DNA of 64,000 bases from Anaerolineae bacterium CG2_30_57_67 (GCA_001872455.1 MNXJ01000077.1:1-64000), one strand, 5' to 3'; counted from the first letter of the stretch, positions 16,878 to 25,449 are shown. Program-made: numbers and translations. Notes: generated from the sequence alone by a model not told the origin.

Positions 16878-18032
16878 ATGGCCGAACCTACTCCCCAACA
16901 AACCAAAGTTTGCCCCACCTGCGGCACGCGCCTGGCCGAAAATGCCAATCGCTGCCTGGTGTGCGGCACCGAATTAACCGCCAGCGCAGAAATCAAAAAG
17001 CCCGCATCGGTGCAAGCCAGCCGCATGCCCGAAATCACCCTCAGCCTGCCGCTGGCGCTGGGGCTTTTGGCGCTCTTTCTGATTGTTGGCGCGGCGCTGG
17101 TCTTCATCGTTTTGCGCGTTACCGGGGCCAATCTAGCCGCGGCTGGCAACGGCGCTACCGCCACCGTTACCGTCACGCCCACGCTGACTGCCACGCCAAC
17201 CGAATTTTTCACCGCCACGCCCGCCCCCACCGCCACCACCCAACCGCCGCAGGAGTACACCGTTGCCAGCGGCGATAACTGCCTCTCCATCGCCGTTGCT
17301 TTTGGCGTTTCGGCGCAGAGCATCATCGTGCTGAACAACCTGCCAGTCGCCTGTAACACACTCGATATCGGGCAAAAACTCAAAGTTCCGTACCCGACCC
17401 CTACGCCGCTGCCACAGGCCACCAATACGCTTGAACCCGCCGCCGCGACCCTGCAAGCCTGTGACAAAGTTTATTACACCGTGCAGGCCAACGACACACT
17501 TTCGTCGATTGCCAGCAATTACGCCGTACCGATGGACGCCATCAAAGCCTACAATGGCCTGCCCACCGACCAGGTTTATCTGGATATGAAGATTATCATT
17601 CCGCTGTGTGAGCGCGCCGCCACGCCCGGGCCTTCTCCCACGCCGACCATTCCGCCGCCCTACCCCGCCGCCAACCTGCTCCTGCCGCCGGATGGCGCAT
17701 CTTTCACCCTGGCAAATGACTCCATCACCCTGCAATGGGCTTCGATTGGCACACTGCGCGACCATGAAGCCTATCAGGTGACGGTGGAAGATGTGACCGA
17801 TGGGCAGGGACGCCGCAAAGTGGAATATGTCACGGATACCAAGTTTATCGTTCCGGGATCCTTCCGCCCGACAGACAGCCTGCCGCACGTCTTCCGCTGG
17901 TGGGTCACCACCGTCCGCCAAAACGGGTCGGATGACCAGGGACAACCCATCTGGGTAACAGCGGGAGCGCAATCAGCGCAACGCGTCTTCTCGTGGCAAG
18001 GAATCGCCCCGGCAGGCACACCGCAACCGTAG
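16878..18032 (+). CDS. Zinc-ribbon membrane protein with two LysM domains
   Basis: A 384-residue protein. The N-terminus has a zinc ribbon (CPTCGTRLAENANRCLVCG), then one membrane helix at about residues 55-80, a Thr/Pro linker, and two LysM domains (YTVASGDNCLSIAVAFGV; YYTVQANDTLSSIASNYAV). The C-terminal 110 residues look like an Ig-type domain (SITLQWASIG...RWWVTTVRQNG). LysM binds N-acetylglucosamine glycans, so the outer part probably attaches to the cell wall. The cytoplasmic zinc ribbon coupled to outer LysM domains is typical of Anaerolineae-type proteins of unknown role. Confidence 0.85.
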   Translation: MAEPTPQQTKVCPTCGTRLAENANRCLVCGTELTASAEIKKPASVQASRMPEITLSLPLALGLLALFLIVGAALVFIVLRVTGANLAAAGNGATATVTVTPTLTATPTEFFTATPAPTATTQPPQEYTVASGDNCLSIAVAFGVSAQSIIVLNNLPVACNTLDIGQKLKVPYPTPTPLPQATNTLEPAAATLQACDKVYYTVQANDTLSSIASNYAVPMDAIKAYNGLPTDQVYLDMKIIIPLCERAATPGPSPTPTIPPPYPAANLLLPPDGASFTLANDSITLQWASIGTLRDHEAYQVTVEDVTDGQGRRKVEYVTDTKFIVPGSFRPTDSLPHVFRWWVTTVRQNGSDDQGQPIWVTAGAQSAQRVFSWQGIAPAGTPQP

Positions 18033-18083
18033 ACGCAAAAAACAGTAAAACTGCCCCCCTTTTAATGTGGATTGGCGATACAA

Positions 18084-18117
18084 AAAAAAGACTTCCGTTG
18101 TAGCGGAAGTCTTTTTT
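18084..18117. terminator. Terminator between LysM gene and gltA
   Basis: Perfect 14-bp arms AAAAAAGACTTCCG and CGGAAGTCTTTTTT with a 6-nt loop lie between convergent genes. Confidence 0.9.
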
Positions 18118-18130
18118 GATTCATATTAAT

Positions 18131-19444
18131 CTACGCGGCGGCTTTGGCAACCACGTCTTCGAGCATGGCCGTCGAAAGGCTCTTCGGACGCTCAATCGGC
18201 TGACCGAGGGCGCGCGCCCAAACGTAGTTGGGGGTCACGCCGAGGGCGCGGCCAACGCCAAAGAGCACGGTGTAAAAGTCAAAGTCGCGCACGCCGTAAT
18301 AATACTGCAGCGTGCCGCTGATGGCGTCCACATTCGGCGCAGGGTTTTTCGCCTTACCCTGTTCCTTCAGCACCGCCGGAACCACGTCAAAGACCAGGTC
18401 AGCCAGGCGCAGCAGCTCGTCTTCGGGGAAGCGCGCTTTGGCAAAATTCATCTGCGCCATGTAACGCGGGTCTGGCACGCGCAAAACCGCGTGGCCGTAG
18501 CCGGGGATGACCTTGCCGCTGTTGAGCGTGTCCCAGGCGAATTTGTAGAGTTCCTCGCGCGAGGGCACGCCGCCAAATTGCTTGTGAACATCCATCAGCC
18601 AGCCCAGGCATTCCTGGTTCGCCAGGCCGTGCAGCGGGCCAGCCAGACCGTTCAGCGAGGCAGAGAAGGCATAGTACGGGTCCGACAGCGCAGAACCGAC
18701 TAGGTGCATGGTGTGCGCCGAAACGTTGCCAGACTCGTGGTCGCTGTGCAGGATGAAATACAGTCGCGCCAACTCGGCGTAGCCCTTCACGTCTGCCACG
18801 CCCATCATGCGGGCAAAGTTCATGCCATAATCCTGGCGGGCGTTATATTTCGGCTTTTTGGTTTCACCAAAATATTTCATGCGGTAGATAAACGCCGCAA
18901 TCACGGGCAGTTTGGCGGTCAAATCCATGCTGTCTTCGAGGGCAGCTTCCCAGTACACGTCTTTCTTCATGCCTTCGTGATACTTCTTGGCAAAGACCGA
19001 GCCATTTTGCAGAGCGAGCACCGCCTGCGAAAAAAGCGTCATCGGATGCGTCTCTTTGGGCATGGATTTCAGCATCTTGTAGACGTAATCCGGCACGTCG
19101 GCGCGTTTGGCCCAATCGGCCTCGACTTCTTCAGCCTGAGCCTTGGTCGGTACCTCGCCCACCATCAGCAAATAATACAGGCCGCCAACGTAGGGCATTT
19201 TCGCGCCGCGCGGCTTGGGCAACGCCTTCAACACTTCGGGGATGGCCATGCCGCGGAATTTGATTCCGGTGGCCGGGTCCACGTAGGAAATATCCGTCAC
19301 CAGACTTTTGATGTCGCGCATTCCGCCGACCACCTGACCAACAGTGACCTGCGCCACGACGACATCGGCGTGTTCCTTGGCGAGGGTCTTGTAGCGTTCG
19401 CGCCAGGAGGGGAGTTGAGTGGCAATTTTTTCGTGAAGAATCAT
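18131..19444 (-). CDS. gltA: Citrate synthase
   Basis: A 437-residue citrate synthase of the eukaryote-like type, condensing acetyl-CoA and oxaloacetate. Catalytic positions are readable: His in GLAGPLHGLANQE, His in IPGYGHAVLR and Asp in PNVDAISG; SDHESGNVSAH and DPRYMAQM are also typical. AAGGAG precedes the ATG. The gene follows mdh on the same strand but is separated from it by a terminator. Confidence 0.95.
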   Translation of the reverse strand: MILHEKIATQLPSWRERYKTLAKEHADVVVAQVTVGQVVGGMRDIKSLVTDISYVDPATGIKFRGMAIPEVLKALPKPRGAKMPYVGGLYYLLMVGEVPTKAQAEEVEADWAKRADVPDYVYKMLKSMPKETHPMTLFSQAVLALQNGSVFAKKYHEGMKKDVYWEAALEDSMDLTAKLPVIAAFIYRMKYFGETKKPKYNARQDYGMNFARMMGVADVKGYAELARLYFILHSDHESGNVSAHTMHLVGSALSDPYYAFSASLNGLAGPLHGLANQECLGWLMDVHKQFGGVPSREELYKFAWDTLNSGKVIPGYGHAVLRVPDPRYMAQMNFAKARFPEDELLRLADLVFDVVPAVLKEQGKAKNPAPNVDAISGTLQYYYGVRDFDFYTVLFGVGRALGVTPNYVWARALGQPIERPKSLSTAMLEDVVAKAAA

Positions 19445-19470
19445 TTTCGACTCCTTTGACAGAGAAAAAT

Positions 19471-19508
19471 AACCCCAAAGGGCGATTTTCCCTTTGGGGT
19501 TTTTACAG
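19471..19508 (-). terminator. Terminator downstream of mdh
   Basis: AACCCCAAAGGG (19471-19482) pairs with CCCTTTGGGGTT (19490-19501). On the minus strand a T-rich run follows, between mdh and gltA. Partial read-through into gltA is possible. Confidence 0.8.
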
Positions 19509-19509
19509 G

Positions 19510-20442
19510 CTAGAGAGCGACCAACTTCTTGAGCGCGTCGTGCGTTTCTTTGACCGAAACCGCCGATTTTTCAAAAGCGGCTTTTTCGTCCGCATCCAGG
19601 CTGTATTCAACGATGCGTTCCATGCCCTTGCGCCCCAACTGGACGGGCGCGCCGAAGAACATGTCGTTCAGGCCGTATTCGCCTTGCATGAAGGCCGAGC
19701 AAGGCACAATCAGGTGCTTGTCTTTGAGGATAGCTTCAGCCATTTGAGCGCAAGCCGCGGCGGGCGCGTAATAGGCCGAAGTTTTGAGCAGGTTGACGAT
19801 TTCGCCGCCGCCTTTGCGGGTGCGGGCGACAATCGCCTCCAGCCGGTCGGCAGGCAGGTACTCGCGCAGCGGAATCCCGGCTACGTTGGAGTGGCGCGTC
19901 AGCGGAACCATCTCGTCGCCGTGGCCGCCCAACACGTAGCAGTTGATATTTTCGACGCTGACGCCGGTTTCCATGGCGACAAAGGCGCGCATGCGGGCCG
20001 AATCCAAAATCCCGGCCTGACCAATGACACGCTCGCGCGGCAGACCGGTCTTTTTCAGCGCCAGGTAGGCCATCGTATCGAGCGGATTGGTCAGCACGAC
20101 GAAGATGGTATCGGGCGAATACTTCAGGCACTGCTCCGCCGCCGGGCCGACAATGCCAGCGTTGGCCGAGAGCAAATCGTCGCGGCTCATGCCCGGTTTG
20201 CGCGGCAGGCCAGCGGTGATGATGACGATGTCCGACCCGGCGGTGGCGGAATAATCATTCGCGCCCACCAGGGAAACATCCTTACCCACAATGGGCATGG
20301 CTTCCTGCAGGTCGAGGCTTTTGCCCTGCGGTACGCCTTCCACAATATCCACCAGCACAATATCGGCCAGTTCACGTTCAGCCAGCCAGTGAGCGGTGCT
20401 TGCGCCGGTCATGCCAGCGCCGATGATAGAGATTTTGTTCAT
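19510..20442 (-). CDS. mdh: Malate dehydrogenase (LDH-like type)
   Basis: A 310-residue NAD-dependent dehydrogenase. The nucleotide site is ISIIGAGMTGAS; the substrate loop GLPRKPGMSRDDLL has Arg at the position that selects oxaloacetate/malate over pyruvate/lactate; the catalytic His is in LGGHGDEMVP. It interconverts malate and oxaloacetate in the TCA cycle, next to citrate synthase. A palindrome over its promoter (20477-20494) suggests repressor control. Confidence 0.95.
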   Translation of the reverse strand: MNKISIIGAGMTGASTAHWLAERELADIVLVDIVEGVPQGKSLDLQEAMPIVGKDVSLVGANDYSATAGSDIVIITAGLPRKPGMSRDDLLSANAGIVGPAAEQCLKYSPDTIFVVLTNPLDTMAYLALKKTGLPRERVIGQAGILDSARMRAFVAMETGVSVENINCYVLGGHGDEMVPLTRHSNVAGIPLREYLPADRLEAIVARTRKGGGEIVNLLKTSAYYAPAAACAQMAEAILKDKHLIVPCSAFMQGEYGLNDMFFGAPVQLGRKGMERIVEYSLDADEKAAFEKSAVSVKETHDALKKLVAL

Positions 20443-20470
20443 TGCTCCTCCATAAGCAAAAAGTAGATTC

Positions 20471-20494
20471 TTTATACCCTACCGAGCGGTAGGG
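20471..20494 (-). promoter_or_regulatory. mdh promoter with palindromic operator
   Basis: On the minus strand TATAAA (20471-20476) is directly preceded by the palindrome CCCTACCG-AG-CGGTAGGG (20477-20494). The core ACCGNNCGGT resembles many TetR-family operators. Its position in the -10/-35 spacer would allow repression. No TetR gene is adjacent. Confidence 0.45.
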
Positions 20495-20546
20495 ACATAG
20501 TTCTTTTTGTCACACTTTTTCTACAAAATTGTAACAAAAAAATGGA

Positions 20547-21515
20547 CTAAACCAACTGCTTTTCCAAAAAATGCGTGGCCTGAATTGCTGCTGCGGCGCC
20601 CATCCCAGCCGAGGTGACCACCTGGCGAAAGTGGTCGTCGGTGACTTCGCCCGCCACAAAAACACCGGGCAGGCTGGTTTCCATGTGAACGTTGGATTGA
20701 ATGTACCCAGCTTCGTTCATTTCCAATTGGCCGCGAAACATTTGCGTGTTGGGCGTGTGGCCGATGAAGATGAAAACGCCGTCGGTTTCGAGCGAGGTTT
20801 CCTCGCCGGTTTGTAAATTTTTCAGCGCCACGCCGGTCACTTTGTCGCCACCCACAATGCGGGTAACAGCGCTGTTCCAGATGAAATTCACTTTGGGATG
20901 CTGGAAGGCGCGGTTTTGCAGAACTTTCCCAGCGCGGAGTGTGTCGCGCCGGTGAACTATGGTCACCGAGGCGGCGAAACGCGTCAGAAACAAGCCTTCC
21001 TCCAACGCAGAATCGCCGCCGCCGACGACAATCACTTTTTTATCCTTGAAAAACCAGCCGTCGCAGGTGGCGCAGTACGAAACGCCTTTGCCGGTTAATT
21101 CGACTTCGCCGCCAACTTCGAGGTGGTTGGGGCGCGCGCCGGTGGCGATGACCAGCGTTTCAGCCAGATAAACGCCGTTGTCGCCGGTAACTTTGAAGGG
21201 CCGCTGGCTCAGGTCTACGCTTTGGGCCGTGTCAAACTCCACTTTGGCGCCGAAGCGCTCAGCCTGTTTCTGGAAGAGTTCGCCCAATTCGGGGCCGCCG
21301 ACGCCTTCGGGAAATCCCGGATAATTTTCGATGGTGTGAGTCAGGGCGGCCTGGCCGCCGAATTCCATGCCGGTCAGCACCAGCGGTTCGAGTTCGGCGC
21401 GCGCGGCGTAGAGGGCGGCGGAAAGCCCCGCCGGGCCAGAACCCAGCACGAGCACTTTAACTTTTTTGGTGGCAGTGGATGCAGAAGGAGCAGAAAGGTT
21501 TCCCAAATTGAACAT
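20547..21515 (-). CDS. trxB: Thioredoxin reductase
   Basis: A 322-residue low-molecular-weight thioredoxin reductase, using NADPH to reduce thioredoxin. FAD site VLGSGPAGLSAALYAAR, redox CATC in SYCATCDGWFF, NADPH site VVGGGDSALEE and the C-terminal GVFVAGEV are all present. I chose the ATG at 21513-21515, with GAGGT five bases upstream; longer readings have no ribosome-binding site. The first 18 residues before the flavin domain are a Ser/Thr-rich extension. It is divergent from the formate/nitrite transporter. Confidence 0.93.
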   Translation of the reverse strand: MFNLGNLSAPSASTATKKVKVLVLGSGPAGLSAALYAARAELEPLVLTGMEFGGQAALTHTIENYPGFPEGVGGPELGELFQKQAERFGAKVEFDTAQSVDLSQRPFKVTGDNGVYLAETLVIATGARPNHLEVGGEVELTGKGVSYCATCDGWFFKDKKVIVVGGGDSALEEGLFLTRFAASVTIVHRRDTLRAGKVLQNRAFQHPKVNFIWNSAVTRIVGGDKVTGVALKNLQTGEETSLETDGVFIFIGHTPNTQMFRGQLEMNEAGYIQSNVHMETSLPGVFVAGEVTDDHFRQVVTSAGMGAAAAIQATHFLEKQLV

Positions 21516-21659
21516 TTTTACCTCGGACTGTGGATTTTTCGATAGAGTCATTTTATCAGATGCGCGCCGCAGAAGAAAGTGACCGAGAAGATGGAAAACA
21601 TCACCCGCTTTTGGTGACATCCGGCCAGAGAAAAAAACACTGATTTCTGATACACTCAC

Positions 21660-21677
21660 TTGTGACAAATATCACAA
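21660..21677 (+). promoter_or_regulatory. CRP/FNR-superfamily operator
   Basis: TTGTGACAAATATCACAA is a perfect palindrome of the form TGTGA-N6-TCACA, the consensus of CRP-type regulators. It sits 17 bp before the transporter ATG, just after TGATACACT, so it overlaps the likely transcript start, a place that usually means repression. No CRP/FNR gene is in the window. Confidence 0.6.
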
Positions 21678-21694
21678 TTTACCTGGAGGCGCTT

Positions 21695-22582
21695 ATGAGT
21701 GAACTTCGCATTGACGCGCTGTTGCCCGCCGAAATGGCGACGCGCGCCGAATATTTGGGGGTACGCAAAGCGGAAATGCCCGCCCTGAAAATGTTTATGC
21801 TGGCGGTTTTGGCGGGGGCGTTTATTTCGCTGGGCGCAATTTTCGCCACGACGGTCAGCGCGGGCGGCATGGCCATCAGCGCGGCGGATGGGACGGCGGC
21901 CTTCAGCGCCGGGATGCCCTACGGCGTGACGCGCCTGCTGGCGGGGCTGGTTTTTTCGCTCGGCCTGATTTTGGTGGTGGTCGGCGGGGCGGAATTATTC
22001 ACCGGCAACAATCTGATTGTGATGGCCTGGGCCAGCAAAAAGGTCAGCACGGCGGCGTTGCTGCGCAATTGGGGCATCGTCTACGCCGGTAACTTTGTCG
22101 GCTCGATCGGTACGGTTTTTCTGATGCTGATGACGCGCCAGTACACCTTTGGCGGCGCGGCGGTCGGCGTCGCCGCGCTGAAAACGGCGGTTGCCAAATG
22201 CCAGTTTACCTTTTGGCAGGCGCTGGCGCTGGGAATTTTGTGCAACGCGCTGGTTTGTCTGGCAGTCTGGATGACCTTCAGCGCGCGCAGTACGACCGAT
22301 AAAATTTTGGCGATTATTCCACCGATTACGGCGTTTGTGGCGGCGGGGTTTGAGCACAGCATCGCCAACATGTATTTTGTGCCGTACGGCCTGCTGATGG
22401 CGCAGTTTGACCCGGATTTTGTCGCCAGTGTGGCGGCGAAAGTGCCGCAGCTGGAGGCGCTAACCTGGGGCAACTTCCTCGTTAATAATTTAATTCCCGT
22501 CACGCTCGGCAACGTCATCGGCGGGGCGCTTTTGGTGGCGGCCATTTACTGGGCGGTGTTCCTGCACCAGCGCGAGAATTAA
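21695..22582 (+). CDS. Formate/nitrite transporter family channel
   Basis: A 295-residue FNT-family membrane protein with six predicted membrane segments (LKMFMLAVLAGAFISLGAIF, LLAGLVFSLGLILVVVGGAEL and others). GAELFTGNN is the conserved pore motif, and SIANMYFVP is typical of the family. FNT channels move formate, nitrite or hydrosulfide. CTGGAGG stands 5 nt before the ATG. A CRP-type operator just upstream suggests control by redox or carbon state. Confidence 0.9.
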   Translation: MSELRIDALLPAEMATRAEYLGVRKAEMPALKMFMLAVLAGAFISLGAIFATTVSAGGMAISAADGTAAFSAGMPYGVTRLLAGLVFSLGLILVVVGGAELFTGNNLIVMAWASKKVSTAALLRNWGIVYAGNFVGSIGTVFLMLMTRQYTFGGAAVGVAALKTAVAKCQFTFWQALALGILCNALVCLAVWMTFSARSTTDKILAIIPPITAFVAAGFEHSIANMYFVPYGLLMAQFDPDFVASVAAKVPQLEALTWGNFLVNNLIPVTLGNVIGGALLVAAIYWAVFLHQREN

Positions 22583-22594
22583 TTCGGCGCGGTG

Positions 22595-22725
22595 TAAATC
22601 CGACTCGTTACGCCAGCCCGAAGGGCTTCGGTGTACTGAGGCAGGGCTTCCAGCCCGCCGAACCAAGTGGAAAAACAGGCGGCTGAGCAGTTACCAGCGC
22701 GACATGAATGTCGCGGCACACAAGA
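22595..22725. repeat. Hairpin-module repeat, copy 1
   Basis: Contains AAATCCGACTCGTTACGCCAGCCCGAAGGGCTTC, broken here for description into the modules AAATCCGACT, AGCCCGAAGGGCT and the complement of GGCGGGCTGGAAGCC. Related modules occur at 40451-40627 and 56046-56204. The tail holds the GCGACATGAATGTCGC hairpin (22699-22714), seen also in the MITE at 289-304. It occupies the gap before the RAM-domain gene. Confidence 0.6.
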
Positions 22726-22739
22726 TTGGAAGGAGAAAA

Positions 22740-22973
22740 ATGATGAAATCTTACGTACTCATCAAAGTCCGCACCGGAGAAATCAAGGAAGTCGTCAAGC
22801 AACTGCGCAAAATGCCCAACGTCAAAAGCGCGGAAATGACTTTTGGCCCCTACGACGTGATTGCCGTTTTGGAACACGCCGACCTGAACAAACTGGGCCT
22901 GCTGATTGCCGCAGAAATTCAGCCCATCCCCGGCATTGAGCAGACCCTGACCTGCCTGGCGGTGGAGGTGTAG
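22740..22973 (+). CDS. Stand-alone RAM (Lrp/AsnC ligand-binding) domain protein
   Basis: A 77-residue protein that is only the alpha/beta RAM domain of Lrp/AsnC regulators: SYVLIKVRTGEIKEVVKQL, VKSAEMTFGPYDVIAVLE, and a C-terminal strand TLTCLAVEV. There is no helix-turn-helix. Such small proteins bind amino acids or other metabolites and form ring oligomers; the role here is unknown. GGAAGGAG precedes the ATG pair. The gene ends just before a strong terminator. Confidence 0.88.
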   Translation: MMKSYVLIKVRTGEIKEVVKQLRKMPNVKSAEMTFGPYDVIAVLEHADLNKLGLLIAAEIQPIPGIEQTLTCLAVEV

Positions 22974-22994
22974 CAGGGAATAGGGAATGAAACC

Positions 22995-23039
22995 GCCGCG
23001 CCGCGGGGAGAACTTCCCAGGCGGCGCGGCTGCTTTTTT
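22995..23039 (+). terminator. Terminator of the RAM-domain gene
   Basis: GCCGCGCCGC (22995-23004) pairs with GCGGCGCGGC (23021-23030), followed by TGCTTTTTT. Confidence 0.85.
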
Positions 23040-23136
23040 ATGCGGTTTTTCTCGCGCCATCGCTCAACTGCGGGGGATGGAAAAGAACAAAGAGCAATCG
23101 GTTTTTTAGAGAATCAGAGATTCAGAGACCAGAGTT

Positions 23137-25449
23137 TCAGAGTTCAGGGGTAGGAGAAATGGGAGCAACACAAAACCGAAAACCGCCGTAGTCGAAACGG
23201 TAGTTCGGAAGGTTCCAGCGACGGACCGCGGCGCGCACGTAGTGACGATCGTTGTAGAACGAGCCGCCGCGCAGAACGCGGAAGCCCGAATCTTGCTCCG
23301 CTTCACGGCCATCGTCCGGCTGGTAGGGGTACGGCTTATACAGGCTGTGCGTCCACTCCCACACGTTGCCGCTCATGTCCACGCAGCCATAGGGGCTGTC
23401 GCCCTGCGGCGAATACTGCCCAACCGGCGTGGTGTCTTTGACGTTCATGTTAAAGTTACAGCGTTTTGGATTGGGGTCGTCGTTGCCCCAGGGGAACAGG
23501 TTACCAGCCGTACCGCGCGCAGCTTTTTCCCATTCGGCCTCGGTTGGCAGGCGCAAGACAAACGCCGTCGAAGCCAATGGGCAGGCGGCAGCAAAGTTGC
23601 CAGCCCGAAACTCCCGCTGCAGCCAGGCAGCGCAGGCCTGCGCGTCCTCCCACGAGACCTGGGTAACCGGGTGATTTTGCTTATTTTTCACGCCTTTTTT
23701 ATCGCCGCGCGGGTCGTCCCAGCGCGCGCCCCGGGTTTCTTCCCATTTACTACCCGTATAAACGTAGCCGCTGCCTGTTTTTTCGGCAGTCGTCTGGTAG
23801 CCCGGGTTGGCTCGCATGAAGGCGGCAAATTGCGCCACCGTCAGCGGGGTGACGGCCATCCAGTATTCCGGCAGAGCAATGGCGCTTTGCGGTTTTTCGT
23901 CATCGGATGATTCCTTGTCGGCAGCGCTGCTGCCCATCAGGAAAGAACCAGCCGGGATGCGCACAAACTCAATGCCCGCCAGGGTAAAGCGGTTGGCAGG
24001 CGGCGGGGCGGCTTCTGCCGTTATAGCCTGCGCCGCGCCGCGGCGGGTTGGCTCTTTGCCAGCCAGCAACTCGCCGCCGAAAGCGGGCTCGTTTTCAGCG
24101 GGCGGCGTCTCGGGCTGGGCCAGGTCTGCCAGGTAAAGCAGGCTTTGCAGGCTGTCGCGGCGGGTCAGTTTGGCTTTGTAGGGTTCAATTTCCAGCAGCA
24201 CGCGCAGCATTTCGTCGTTCAGGTCGGCTTTAAAACTGGCGGCGGCTTCCAAATCGCCATGCGCCCACAGAAAGGCATTCTCAAAGAGTTCCTGAATGAT
24301 TTTGTAATGGCCCTCGCTGGTAGGTTTGATGCGGTACAGGCGTTCACGGAAGCGGCTGGAGGCGCGCATCAACACTTCCCAAGAGACGTAGACGTCGTAC
24401 TCCACCTTGAGGCCGTCGCCGCTGTTTTTCCACATCGCCCAGCGCAGGTTGACATCGTTGAGGAAGGTTTTAACCTTACGCGGGTTGCCTCCCGCGCCTT
24501 CGGCCACTGTGCGCCAGTGTTTGCTGAGGGGTGAATCTTTGGGGAGTTGCTGGCGGACGAATCCATCCATTTTATCGGTCGAAATGGGCGGCAGGTTGAA
24601 GCGCAGTTGAATAATTTTTTCGAGGTAGTCTTCGGCGTTTTCGCCGGTGACGCTTTTTTCGCTGTAATATTTTTTTACGGCGTCTTGCACAATACCCGCA
24701 TCGGCGCCCAGCACAAAAACGCAGCCGGTTTTATCCACGAACAATTTTATCGCTTCCAGCACCTGAACAGTTTTCTCGGGCATACAGCGGTCGAGGTCGT
24801 CAATGAAAATTACCAGCGCGCCGCGCTTTTCGTCAATTTTTCTTTCAGGCGCGCCGTGCACCCACAAAGCCAGCAGGCGTTCAAAAGCCTCGTCAAAATG
24901 GTCAAAAAAAGCGCTGTGCGATTTGATGGGTGAAATATCTTTGTGTTTTTGGGGGTCAAACTGCAGGCCCAGCACGCCAAAATCCACCTTCAGGCTGTTG
25001 AGAAACATGGCGGGGAAGTCGTAGCCGGGCTGTTCGGGGTCTTCCAAGCCAACCCTGATTTTTGTCAGAAAGCGCTCTTTTTTCATGGCCTGGACAATCA
25101 CGCGCACCAGCGCGGCCAGCAGTTCCTCTTCCTGGCGATATTTCCAGGCGTTGAACCAGACCGTTTTGCAGGCGCGGAACCGGCCGGGAGCAGTTTTTCC
25201 GGCAAAAGGGTTTTCCCCGCCGCTGGCGGCCTGGTCGAGCATTTTGCGGACGCGCTTCAGCAGGGTGGTTTTGCCGCTGCCCCAGGCGCCGCTGACGCCA
25301 ATCGTCAGCGGGGTGCGGGTATTTTTATCGGCCACCAGCCGGGCGAGGGTCACGGCAAAATCGTCAAAATGGAAATAGGCCGGGTCGTCGTCGCGCAGCG
25401 GCTCGTCATGCAAAATCAGCGGGGTTTCCAGGTCACGTTTTTCGGGCAT
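23137..25449 (-). CDS. KAP-family P-loop NTPase fused to an FGE-sulfatase/C-type-lectin-like domain
   Basis: A 770-residue fusion. Residues 30-330 are a KAP NTPase: Walker A GAWGSGKT (54-61), Walker B ALVIFIDDLDRC (211-222), and the typical HFDEAFERLL and EKIIQLRF stretches. A helical part and Pro/Ala linker (to about 485) lead to an FGE-sulfatase domain (about 490-765): MVRIPAG-type start, PVTQVSWEDAQACAAWL, LRLPTEAEWEKAARG, DMSGNVWEWT and VLRGGSFYNDRHYVRAAVRR. The two redox cysteines of active formylglycine-generating enzymes are absent from that last segment, so it is probably a binding domain. KAP proteins include phage-exclusion factors (PifA). The likely role is a sensor or defence NTPase; the function is unproven. 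No signal peptide; the obvious KAP membrane insertions are not seen. Confidence 0.88.
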   Translation of the reverse strand: MPEKRDLETPLILHDEPLRDDDPAYFHFDDFAVTLARLVADKNTRTPLTIGVSGAWGSGKTTLLKRVRKMLDQAASGGENPFAGKTAPGRFRACKTVWFNAWKYRQEEELLAALVRVIVQAMKKERFLTKIRVGLEDPEQPGYDFPAMFLNSLKVDFGVLGLQFDPQKHKDISPIKSHSAFFDHFDEAFERLLALWVHGAPERKIDEKRGALVIFIDDLDRCMPEKTVQVLEAIKLFVDKTGCVFVLGADAGIVQDAVKKYYSEKSVTGENAEDYLEKIIQLRFNLPPISTDKMDGFVRQQLPKDSPLSKHWRTVAEGAGGNPRKVKTFLNDVNLRWAMWKNSGDGLKVEYDVYVSWEVLMRASSRFRERLYRIKPTSEGHYKIIQELFENAFLWAHGDLEAAASFKADLNDEMLRVLLEIEPYKAKLTRRDSLQSLLYLADLAQPETPPAENEPAFGGELLAGKEPTRRGAAQAITAEAAPPPANRFTLAGIEFVRIPAGSFLMGSSAADKESSDDEKPQSAIALPEYWMAVTPLTVAQFAAFMRANPGYQTTAEKTGSGYVYTGSKWEETRGARWDDPRGDKKGVKNKQNHPVTQVSWEDAQACAAWLQREFRAGNFAAACPLASTAFVLRLPTEAEWEKAARGTAGNLFPWGNDDPNPKRCNFNMNVKDTTPVGQYSPQGDSPYGCVDMSGNVWEWTHSLYKPYPYQPDDGREAEQDSGFRVLRGGSFYNDRHYVRAAVRRWNLPNYRFDYGGFRFCVAPISPTPEL

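Noticed and set aside
23137-23980. Active formylglycine-generating enzyme
   Set aside because: The Cys residues required for catalysis in the C-terminal GGS...R segment are missing, no sulfatase gene is nearby, and the domain is fused to a KAP NTPase.
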